Source of the DNA: Acidobacteriota bacterium
Lineage (GTDB): Bacteria; Acidobacteriota; Thermoanaerobaculia; Thermoanaerobaculales; Sulfomarinibacteraceae
Assembly: GCA_030637805.1 (NCBI GenBank)
Contig: DAOWFV010000076.1
Coordinates: 1-12,110 of the forward strand
DNA: 12,110 bases
Direction of reading: 5' to 3'
A program made the position numbers and the translations under genes. Shown one piece after another: positions 6,591 through 12,110 of the stretch; the first letter of the stretch is position 1; each line of letters begins with the position of its first letter. The notes beneath the pieces were generated by a model. That model was given only the letters and a program-made list of their open reading frames with translations, had not been told where the DNA came from and searched no databases.

Positions 6591-7384
6591 ACCGCCTCGC
6601 CGCGGCGTTCCGGGTCGCCAGACGCGAGAAGCGTGCCGCCTTCGTGGCCTACGTCACCGCCGGCGATCCGACCCTGGCGCGCACCGTCGAAATCGCCCAC
6701 GCCCTTCAACGGGCGGGCGTCGATGTCCTCGAGCTCGGTGTGCCGTTTTCAGACCCAATCGCCGATGGCCCTACCAACCAGCGCGCGGCCGAGCGGGCCC
6801 TCGCCTCGGGCGCCACCCTGAACGGGGTGCTGGCGGCGGTGAAAATCTTGCGCGAGGACTGCGAGCTTCCGATTGTCCTCTTCACCTATGCCAACCCGGT
6901 GCTGCGCTACGACATCTCGCGCTTTGCCGAGGACGCGGCCGCCGCAGGTGTCGACGGGGTGCTCTTCACCGATGTTCCTGCCGAGGAGATGGGGCCCTTC
7001 GAAGGGCCACTCGATGAAAACAGCCTCGATCTCGTGATGCTCGTGACCCCCACATCGACCCGTCGGCGCATGAAGGCTGCGGGCCGCCTCGGCGGCGGCT
7101 TCCTCTACCTGGTCTCACGCGCCGGCGTCACCGGCGCCCGTCCCGATCTCTCTGCCGATCTTGCCGACAACATCCGCGCGGCACGCAGGGCCTCGAGTCT
7201 GCCGGTGGCGGTGGGTTTCGGAATCTCGACACCGGAACAGGTGGCGAAGGTCGCCGCCCTGGCGGACGGCGTGGTGGTGGGCTCGGCCATTGTCAGCCAC
7301 ATTGGCGCCCTGGGTGACTGCGACGAGCTGGCGGACGAGGTCGAGAAGTTCGCGTCGGAGTTGGTCCAGGCGTGCAGACGATGA
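6587..7384 (+). CDS. trpA: Tryptophan synthase alpha subunit
   Basis: TrpA cleaves indole-3-glycerol phosphate to indole and glyceraldehyde 3-phosphate, passing indole to TrpB. The 265-residue TIM barrel has FVAYVTAGDPT, then LELGVPFSDPIADGPT with both catalytic acids, Glu49 and Asp60, at the same numbers as in the Salmonella enzyme. Further on are FLYLVSRAGVTGAR and the phosphate-site VGFGISTPEQV. The GTG start overlaps the trpB stop in GTGA, and GGAGAGGG (6572-6579) is a good Shine-Dalgarno at 7 nt. It is the last trp gene; two heptamer arrays begin 7 bp after its stop, and no rho-independent terminator is visible. Confidence 0.97.
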   Translation: MNRLAAAFRVARREKRAAFVAYVTAGDPTLARTVEIAHALQRAGVDVLELGVPFSDPIADGPTNQRAAERALASGATLNGVLAAVKILREDCELPIVLFTYANPVLRYDISRFAEDAAAAGVDGVLFTDVPAEEMGPFEGPLDENSLDLVMLVTPTSTRRRMKAAGRLGGGFLYLVSRAGVTGARPDLSADLADNIRAARRASSLPVAVGFGISTPEQVAKVAALADGVVVGSAIVSHIGALGDCDELADEVEKFASELVQACRR

Positions 7385-7390
7385 CTGAGC

Positions 7391-7423
7391 AATTTCGAAT
7401 TTCGAATTTCGAATTTCGAATTT
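7391..7423. repeat. 33-bp tandem heptamer array, unit AATTTCG
   Basis: Four perfect AATTTCG units (7391, 7398, 7405, 7412) plus AATTT (7419-7423), starting 7 bp after the trpA stop. The unit differs by one base from AATTCCG, yet the array has the same length and ends at the same point in the fifth unit as those at 736 and 1456. The following TTCTGTTGT (7423-7431) also follows the array at 736-768 (766-774). Confidence 0.96.
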
Positions 7424-7461
7424 TCTGTTGTTTGCATCCAGCGGCATCCGGGCGGCTGGGT

Positions 7462-7494
7462 CATTCCGAACTCCGAATTTCGAATTCCGAATTC
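7462..7494. repeat. 33-bp degenerate heptamer array, AATTCCG type
   Basis: Units CATTCCG, AACTCCG, AATTTCG, AATTCCG and AATTC, again 33 bp. It mixes the two unit types and carries substitutions, as if partly decayed. With 7391-7423 it forms a pair separated by 38 bp, similar to the pair in the trpG-trpD gap (30 bp apart). It ends 8 bp before the rsmA ATG. Confidence 0.88.
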
Positions 7495-7502
7495 TGAGCT
7501 CC

Positions 7503-8300
7503 ATGGGCCGGCCCAAACGTCGCCGTCTCGGTCAAAATTTTCTGGTCGACCGGGACGTCGCAAAGCGCATCGCCGCGCTGCTGGCTGACGATCCGCCGCG
7601 GGTTCTCGAGATCGGTCCCGGTCGGGGTGCGCTCACGGAGCCACTGCTGGAGAGGTTTGACCGTGTCCTCGCCCTCGAGATCGACGAACCCTTGGCGGCG
7701 CAACTATCCCGGTCCTTCGTCGGGCGCGGGCTCGAGTTGCGGCATGCCGATGCTCTCAGCATCGATCTTGACTCTCTGTTGGCCGCCGAATCGCCGTGGC
7801 AGGCGGCCTCGAACTTGCCGTACTCGGTGGGTACGGCGATCCTGCGCCGCCTGCTGCCGCGCCACGATCTCTTCACGCGGATCGTGGTGATGCTGCAAAG
7901 CGAGGTGGCGCGCCGGGTGGTGGCCGAGCCCGCAGGAAGCGGCCACGGTTTGCTCGCTCTCGAACGCGCAGCCTATGCTGATGCCCGGCTTCTCTTCGAG
8001 GTACCCGCTCGCTCTTTCCGACCGCCGCCGAAGGTGGTCTCGAGCGTGCTCCAGCTCGACCTTCGACGGCCGGAGCACACAGCCGATGAGCTTTCGGCCG
8101 CATTTTCGCTCGCAGCCGGCGCCCTCACCCGGCCGCGCAAGGTGCTGACCAACGCCCTCGCTCGCGGCGTGGAGGTTGACCGAATCGAGGTGGCGGGTCT
8201 CGATCCCTCGGCCCGCCCGGGCACGGTTCCGCTCGAGGGCTGGGTGCGTCTCGCGGCTGTTCTTCAGGAATCACATAAGTCAGTTGATGGCGGGGTTTAA
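7503..8300 (+). CDS. rsmA: 16S rRNA (adenine(1518)-N6/adenine(1519)-N6)-dimethyltransferase
   Basis: RsmA/KsgA dimethylates two adjacent adenosines in helix 45 of 16S rRNA using SAM, late in 30S assembly. The 265-residue product has the family N-terminus RRLGQNFLVD, the SAM-binding VLEIGPGRGALT, the acidic ALEIDE, the catalytic NLPY (Asn104-Tyr107) and FRPPPKVVSSV near the end. The reading frame stays open upstream to 7428 only by running through a heptamer array; ATG 7503 gives the standard length and N-terminus. There is no visible Shine-Dalgarno, and the array ends 8 bp before the start. Its placement directly after trpA is not the familiar enterobacterial pdxA-ksgA-apaG arrangement. Confidence 0.96.
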   Translation: MGRPKRRRLGQNFLVDRDVAKRIAALLADDPPRVLEIGPGRGALTEPLLERFDRVLALEIDEPLAAQLSRSFVGRGLELRHADALSIDLDSLLAAESPWQAASNLPYSVGTAILRRLLPRHDLFTRIVVMLQSEVARRVVAEPAGSGHGLLALERAAYADARLLFEVPARSFRPPPKVVSSVLQLDLRRPEHTADELSAAFSLAAGALTRPRKVLTNALARGVEVDRIEVAGLDPSARPGTVPLEGWVRLAAVLQESHKSVDGGV

Positions 8301-8327
8301 CCCGGTAGTGATACCATTCTACTGATC

Positions 8328-8405
8328 ATGGTGGATGCGATGACCCCTCGCCTCCTGGGTTGCCGGCGCCCGGCGGGACGGCGGCCCGCCGGAGGCCGCG
8401 GGTGA
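8328..8405 (+). CDS. Possible 25-codon leader ORF coupled to uppP (speculative)
   Basis: ATG 8328 opens a 25-codon frame rich in Arg, Gly and Pro (begins MVDAMTPRLLG) whose TGA (8403-8405) interlocks with the uppP GTG (8402-8404) as GTGA, the same arrangement as trpB/trpA. It lies in the 101-bp rsmA-uppP gap. There is no Shine-Dalgarno for its ATG; a weak -10-like TACCAT (8312-8317) lies 10 bp upstream. It resembles no family I know. GC-rich DNA often contains such short frames by chance, so this is a candidate only. Confidence 0.2.
   Translation: MVDAMTPRLLGCRRPAGRRPAGGRG
8391..8395 (+). promoter_or_regulatory. Shine-Dalgarno deciding the uppP start
   Basis: GGAGG in the context GGAGGCCG lies 6 nt before GTG 8402 and decides for this start over the in-frame TTG at 8360. 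The same GGAGGCCG context at the same distance precedes the ftsK ATG (GGAGG 9179-9183). Confidence 0.75.
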
Positions 8406-9190
8406 CACTGTGGCAGGCGCTGTTGCTTGGCTTGCTCCAGGGCGTCACCGAGTTCCTGCCGGTGTCCTCCTCCGGCCACCTGGCGCTGGCTCAGATGCTG
8501 ATTCCGGGCTTCGATCAGCCCGGCGTGGTTTTTGACGCCATGCTCCACGTCGGCACCGCGTTTGCCGTCGTGTGGTTCGAGCGCAACCAACTCCGGCGCT
8601 GGCTCGGCTCAGCGACCGGCCGGAGACTGCTGGGCTTGCTCGTGCTCGGCACTCTTGTCACCGCGGTCGTGGCCTTGCCTCTGCGACACCTGGCTGAGGG
8701 GGCGTTCACCCGGCCGATGATGGTCGGGTGGTTTCTGATCATCACCGGCCTCGTGGTCGGATCCACCCGCTTCTTGGTCGGCGGAACGAGAGGCGAGGGG
8801 GGGACGACCTGGCGACAGGTCTTGATCATGGGACTGGCGCAGGGCCTGGCGATTTTTCCCGGTCTTTCCCGGTCCGGTTTGACCATTACCGCGGGCCTCG
8901 CTGGTGGCCTCGAGCGCGGGTGGGTCGCTCGATTTTCATTTCTGCTCGGCGTTCCCGCGATCGCCGGTGCGACCCTCGCTCAGCTGGTGGAGGTCCGGGG
9001 AGATCTGGGTGCCGCCGGTGCCGGGTTCTGGCTCGCCAGCGGTGTTGGAGCGGTGGCGGCTGGCTTTTCCGGCTACCTCGCACTCAGGGTCGTGATCCGC
9101 TCCGTCTCGAGCAGCGTTTTCCACCGATTCGCCTGGTACTGCATCCCACTCGGGCTCCTGGTGCTGGTGCTCGTCGGCGGAGGCCGGTGA
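8402..9190 (+). CDS. uppP: Undecaprenyl-diphosphatase
   Basis: UppP/BacA dephosphorylates undecaprenyl diphosphate at the outer face of the cytoplasmic membrane to regenerate the lipid carrier for peptidoglycan and other envelope polymers; overexpression of the family gives bacitracin resistance. The 262-residue, multi-pass protein has both family signatures: LLQGVTEFLPVSSSGH (Gln13, Glu17, Ser23/24, His26; the (E/Q)xxxE motif in its Q form) and GLAIFPGLSRSGLTI (Pro153-Gly159, with Arg157). GTG 8402 is chosen from its GGAGG site and because the conserved TLWQALLLGLLQG begins there. Its TGA shares one base with the ftsK ATG (TGATG), so the two membrane-protein genes are probably cotranscribed. 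Confidence 0.96.
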   Translation: MTLWQALLLGLLQGVTEFLPVSSSGHLALAQMLIPGFDQPGVVFDAMLHVGTAFAVVWFERNQLRRWLGSATGRRLLGLLVLGTLVTAVVALPLRHLAEGAFTRPMMVGWFLIITGLVVGSTRFLVGGTRGEGGTTWRQVLIMGLAQGLAIFPGLSRSGLTITAGLAGGLERGWVARFSFLLGVPAIAGATLAQLVEVRGDLGAAGAGFWLASGVGAVAAGFSGYLALRVVIRSVSSSVFHRFAWYCIPLGLLVLVLVGGGR

Positions 9191-11613
9191 TGCGGGAGCG
9201 GGTGGTCCGTGAGGCGGCCGCGGTGGCCCTGCTGCTGGGGGCTCTCCTGATTGCGGTGGCGCTGATCTCCCACTCGCCCCTGGACCCGAGCCCCTTCCAC
9301 TCCTCGACCTTGCGGGAGTCGCCGCACAACCTGGCCGGTTGGCTCGGTGCAACCTTGTCGGCTGCGCTGTTCAGCTTCATTGGAATAACCGCCTTCCTGC
9401 TTCCGGTCGCTGGGGCGGTGGTCGGCTGGAGACTGCTGCGACAGTCCCCCATGGCCAACCCGCGGCTTGCCGCCATCGGCTGGGCCCTGGTGCTGGCCGC
9501 GCTGCCGGGTTTTGCCAGCCTCCTCGGCGCCGATCTGCCCTTCCGTGACGGGCGCATCTCCGCCGGCGGCCTCCTGGGTCTTGCCGAGAGCGAGCTCCTG
9601 GGGAGCTTTGCCGGGCCGGTGGGTGGGATCGTGGTCCTGGTTTTCCTGCTCATCGTCGGGGTCCTTTTGCTCTCGGGTGTGTCGGCGGGCGCGGCGGCTG
9701 ACCGCATCTCGGAGCGGGCCAGGACGCGCTGGTTCGAGCGACAGCGCGAACGGGCGGAGCGCAAACGCGAGAAAGACGAGGCGCGGGATCGCCAGCGGGT
9801 CTTCGATCGCCAACTGCGCCGGATCGAGAACGACCGCGGCTACCGGGGCTCGTTGACGGTCAAAGAGGTCGAGGGGAGGGGGCGCTTCCGCATCGTGCGC
9901 AAACAGGCCGAAGGGCTGCTTGTCGAGGAGGAGTCCACGGGGGCCCGGGAAGGGAAGCGGCGCACCGGAACAGCACGCCGCAAGCCCAAGGCAGCATCTC
10001 CTGCCGCCAAACCGGCACCCAAGCCCAAACGTCGGGAGGTGCAGGAGGAGTTCGACTTCGTGGAGGACCTCGAGTCCTACGATCTCCCGAAAGAGGCCTT
10101 TCTGGAGCTCTCGGAGGAGGCTCCCGAGCGCGATTCCTCGGCCCTCATCGAGATGTCCAAGCTGATCACGGAGAAGTGCCGGGAGTTCAAGGTCGGCGGC
10201 GAGGTGGTGAACATCCGCACCGGGCCGATCATCACCACCTACGAGTTCCGCCTCGACTCCGGGGTGAAGATCTCGGCGGTGCAGAACCTGGCCGAGGATC
10301 TGGCGCTCGCTCTGCGCACGGAGTCGGTGCGGATCGATCGCATCCCCGGCCGGGCGACCGTGGGCATCGAGGTGCCGAACCCGGATCCGGAGATGATCCG
10401 GCTGCGGCAGCTGCTGGACGCCCCCGAGTTTCAGCGTGCACAGTCACTTCTCACGCTGGCCCTCGGAGTAGACATTCGCGGCAAGCCGTTCTATTCCGAT
10501 CTCGCGCGCATGCCCCACCTCCTGATGGGCGGTTTCACCGGCTCCGGGAAGTCGGTAGGCATCAACGCGATGATCATGTCGATCTTGTACAAGGCGCGAC
10601 CGGACGAGGTGAAGTTCATCCTGGTCGATCCGAAGATGGTCGAGCTCGGAGTCTATGCCGATATCCCGCACCTGTTGACGCCGATCATCTCTGATCCCAA
10701 GAAGGCGGCGAACGCCCTCGGCTGGGCCGTGGCCGAGATGGACGACCGCTACCACGTCCTCGCCGCCCTCGGGGTACGCAACCTCCAGCAGTACAACCAA
10801 CTCTTGCGCGACCCAGCGCAGGTCCGGCGCGCCCGCGAGAAACTGAAGGGGGAGGAGAACGGCGAACCACCCGAGCTCGATCCCATGCCCTACATCGTCA
10901 TCGTCATCGACGAGCTCGCCGATCTGATGATCACCTCCTCGCGGGCGGTGGAGGAGAGCATTACCCGCCTGGCGCAGAAGGCGCGAGCGGTCGGGGTACA
11001 CCTGGTGTGCGCCACCCAGCGACCCTCGGTCGACATCATTACTGGCATCATCAAGGCGAACTTCCCCTGCCGGATCGCCTACAGGGTACGTTCCCGCTTC
11101 GACTCACGCACGATTCTCGACTCGATGGGGGCCGAGCACCTCCTGGGGAGAGGCGACATGCTCTTCCTGCCCCCGGGGAGCGCCACCATGATGCGGATCC
11201 ACGGTCCCCTGGTGACCGAGAAGGAAATTGCCACGGTCGTGCGCTATATCAAGCGCTTCGGCAAACCCGACTACCAGCGCCACGTGCTCAGCCACGCTCC
11301 GCTGGGAGGCAACGACCGTGGCAGAAGAAGGGCTGCGAGCGGGGAGGGAGAAGAGCTCACTGATCCGATGTATGACCAGGCGGCCCGGCTGGTTGTGAAG
11401 ACTCGAAAGGCCTCGGCGTCCTATATTCAGCGCCGACTACACCTCGGTTATACCCGATCTGCGAGACTCTTGGATATGATGGAGAGGGAGGGCTTGGTGG
11501 GTCCACTGGCCGGGTCCAAGGGACGCGAGCTGCTGGTATCCGAACATTATTTTGGCGAGGTCGACGAGACACACGCTCTCAACGGCGGCCTGCCAGAGGA
11601 TGACGAGGTTTGA
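9190..11613 (+). CDS. ftsK: DNA translocase FtsK/SpoIIIE
   Basis: FtsK is the septum-anchored motor that pumps chromosome termini during division and usually activates XerCD at dif. The 807-residue protein has four predicted N-terminal membrane helices (about 9-27, 55-80, 93-112, 143-163), a charged Arg/Glu-rich, possibly coiled-coil stretch (about 165-220), and a Lys/Ala/Pro-rich linker to about 290. The motor follows: EMSKLITEKCREFKVGGEV, Walker A GGFTGSGKS (447-455, Lys454), VDPKMVELGVYADIPHLL, Walker B IVIVIDELADLM (Asp574-Glu575), CATQRPSVDIITG, and the C-terminal gamma winged helix (about 723-790). ATG 9190 overlaps the uppP stop and has GGAGG 6 nt upstream; the open frame before it lies over uppP in another frame and is not coding. 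The short linker is nearer SpoIIIE-type lengths than the very long E. coli one. Confidence 0.97.
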   Translation: MRERVVREAAAVALLLGALLIAVALISHSPLDPSPFHSSTLRESPHNLAGWLGATLSAALFSFIGITAFLLPVAGAVVGWRLLRQSPMANPRLAAIGWALVLAALPGFASLLGADLPFRDGRISAGGLLGLAESELLGSFAGPVGGIVVLVFLLIVGVLLLSGVSAGAAADRISERARTRWFERQRERAERKREKDEARDRQRVFDRQLRRIENDRGYRGSLTVKEVEGRGRFRIVRKQAEGLLVEEESTGAREGKRRTGTARRKPKAASPAAKPAPKPKRREVQEEFDFVEDLESYDLPKEAFLELSEEAPERDSSALIEMSKLITEKCREFKVGGEVVNIRTGPIITTYEFRLDSGVKISAVQNLAEDLALALRTESVRIDRIPGRATVGIEVPNPDPEMIRLRQLLDAPEFQRAQSLLTLALGVDIRGKPFYSDLARMPHLLMGGFTGSGKSVGINAMIMSILYKARPDEVKFILVDPKMVELGVYADIPHLLTPIISDPKKAANALGWAVAEMDDRYHVLAALGVRNLQQYNQLLRDPAQVRRAREKLKGEENGEPPELDPMPYIVIVIDELADLMITSSRAVEESITRLAQKARAVGVHLVCATQRPSVDIITGIIKANFPCRIAYRVRSRFDSRTILDSMGAEHLLGRGDMLFLPPGSATMMRIHGPLVTEKEIATVVRYIKRFGKPDYQRHVLSHAPLGGNDRGRRRAASGEGEELTDPMYDQAARLVVKTRKASASYIQRRLHLGYTRSARLLDMMEREGLVGPLAGSKGRELLVSEHYFGEVDETHALNGGLPEDDEV

Positions 11614-11615
11614 TC

Positions 11616-11930
11616 ATGAGTCTGGACTTCCTCGATCTTGCCCCAGTGACCCTGTACCGCCTCGGCGCCGTGTTGGTGGTGACCGTCTTGTTGTTCCTCC
11701 TCCTCGCTTCCTTCCTCTCCCGCGCCCGGGTGTTCTGTCAGTACCTCAACACCATGACCGGCATCAAGCTGAAGCCGACGGCCGTGCAAAGGATTTACAA
11801 GAAGGGCGGTCGAGGCGGAGTTCGTGACCACCTCATCGAACTTCTCATTCGCGAGGACCTGGCCGACCCAAAGCGGAGGGTGACCCCCGACTCCAAGCCG
11901 GACACCTCGGTCTTCGAGGTCCAGAAGTAG
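11616..11930 (+). CDS. Small single-pass membrane protein, unknown function
   Basis: A 104-residue product starts 2 bp after the ftsK stop. GAGG (11605-11608) lies 7 nt before ATG 11616; a TTG at 11610 is in frame but less likely. Residues 1-15 are short and mildly acidic, 16-35 form one strongly hydrophobic helix, and Arg36 and Arg38 immediately after it predict a cytoplasmic C-terminus. The soluble part includes MTGIKLKPTAVQRIYKKGG (47-65), then an amphipathic segment RDHLIELLIRED and a polar tail. I do not recognise the family. The GIKLKP...GGRGGV stretch loosely recalls membrane-proximal parts of flotillin-like proteins, but this is not strong enough for a call. Tight linkage to ftsK suggests cotranscription and perhaps a cell-envelope or division-related role, which is inference. 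Confidence 0.75.
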   Translation: MSLDFLDLAPVTLYRLGAVLVVTVLLFLLLASFLSRARVFCQYLNTMTGIKLKPTAVQRIYKKGGRGGVRDHLIELLIREDLADPKRRVTPDSKPDTSVFEVQK

Positions 11931-11942
11931 GGAGGTACCTCC
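11931..11942. other. Perfect 12-bp palindrome after the small membrane-protein gene
   Basis: GGAGGTACCTCC is identical to its reverse complement and starts at the first base after the TAG stop, followed by CCGCGG overlapping its end. With no loop it is better suited as a dimer-binding operator than as a terminator stem. It lies 65 bp upstream of mutL. Confidence 0.6.
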
Positions 11943-11948
11943 GCGGAA

Positions 11949-11975
11949 GCGCGCCCATGCAGACGGCGTGCGCGC
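11949..11975 (+). other. GC-rich potential hairpin upstream of mutL
   Basis: GCGCGC (11949-11954) pairs with GCGCGC (11970-11975). After a two-base bulge, ATGC (11957-11960) pairs with GCGT (11966-11969) around the 5-base loop AGACG. No T tract follows, so it is not a classical intrinsic terminator; it may be incidental in such GC-rich sequence. Confidence 0.35.
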
Positions 11976-11994
11976 GGGCGGCATCCGGCGCGGG

Positions 11995-12000
11995 TATGAT
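11995..12000 (+). promoter_or_regulatory. Possible -10 element of a mutL promoter
   Basis: TATGAT, preceded by GGG, matches TATAAT at 5 of 6 positions and ends 7 bp before GTG 12008. This resembles GGG-TAGAAT before trpB. No clear -35 is present at the usual spacing. If used, the mutL mRNA would be leaderless or nearly so. Confidence 0.35.
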
Positions 12001-12007
12001 ATGCCCT

Positions 12008-12110
12008 GTGCCTAGTATCCGCGTACTCCCGGACGCTCTCGTCAACCGCATCGCAGCCGGAGAGGTTGTCGAACGACCGGCCTCGGTGGTCAAGGAGTTG
12101 GTGGAAAACA
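12008..12110 (+). CDS. mutL: DNA mismatch repair protein MutL, N-terminal start (3' end outside window)
   Basis: MutL is the GHKL-type ATPase that links MutS mismatch recognition to strand incision in methyl-independent or MutH-dependent repair. Only 34 codons are present, but they carry the diagnostic N-terminus IRVLPDALVNRIAAGEVVER followed by PASVVKELVEN, which includes the conserved Glu and Asn of the first ATP-binding motif. GTG 12008 gives MPSIRVLP, a typical MutL beginning. An in-frame ATG at 11996 would add four residues, but it lies inside the -10-like TATGAT. No Shine-Dalgarno precedes either start. Confidence 0.94.
   Translation, partial: MPSIRVLPDALVNRIAAGEVVERPASVVKELVEN

Noticed and set aside
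7391..7494. CRISPR-like array in the trpA-rsmA gap
   Set aside because: Units are contiguous 7-mers with no spacers and there are no cas genes in the window.
8293..8303. GGGTT-T-AACCC near-palindrome over the rsmA stop
   Set aside because: Five-base arms with a one-base centre are too short to support an operator or terminator call.
8728..9189. N-terminal extension of the FtsK frame upstream of 9190
   Set aside because: The region encodes the UppP signatures in another frame; ATG 9190 has GGAGG 6 nt upstream and begins directly before the first membrane helix.
4977..11348. KOPS-like octamers GGGNAGGG on the + strand at 4977, 9873, 9947, 11341 and on the - strand at 5401-5408 and 5988-5995
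   Set aside because: In DNA of about two-thirds G+C a few hits per strand are expected by chance in 12 kb, and the strand bias seen is too slight to claim FtsK polarity signals.

Overview
This is a compact, GC-rich (roughly two-thirds G+C by eye) bacterial chromosomal segment. Every confident gene is on the + strand and the layout is mostly housekeeping. There is no rRNA, tRNA, CRISPR array, phage gene or transposase. The gene set and the lipoprotein indicate a Gram-negative-type bacterium. The high GC, the PD40-propeller lipoprotein and the reiterated short intergenic repeats resemble environmental Acidobacteriota-like genomes, but no taxonomic marker is present, so that placement is a low-confidence inference.

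Layout. Positions 1-7384 hold a tryptophan biosynthesis cluster in the order trpE (3' part only), trpG, trpD, trpC, trpF, a PD40 beta-propeller lipoprotein gene, trpB, trpA. Together these cover every step from chorismate to tryptophan. trpD/trpC, trpC/trpF and trpB/trpA overlap by 4-8 nt and are probably translationally coupled. The lipoprotein gene and a 354-bp repeat-filled spacer split the cluster into trpEGDCF and trpBA. Positions 7503-12110 hold rsmA (16S rRNA dimethyltransferase), uppP (undecaprenyl-diphosphatase), ftsK (DNA translocase), a small single-pass membrane protein of unknown function, and the start of mutL.

The unusual component is the intergenic DNA. Tandem arrays with a strict 7-bp period fill most larger gaps: AATTCCG or AATTTCG arrays at 736-768, 1456-1488, 7391-7423 and 7462-7494 (each exactly 33 bp); an AGTTTTG array at 1391-1425 that supplies the trpG stop codon; and a pair of oppositely oriented AGGTCTC-type arrays at 5072-5194 and 5269-5352 before trpB. 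Unit sequences differ but the period is constant. Arrays sit immediately upstream of the trpG, trpD and rsmA starts, where a Shine-Dalgarno would normally lie. The closest known parallel I can name is the heptameric STRR repeats of heterocystous cyanobacteria. This repeat family is the best candidate here for something undescribed.

Secondary points are a possible 25-codon leader ORF stop-start coupled to uppP, possible leaderless starts for trpB and mutL, and a palindrome plus hairpin in front of mutL.
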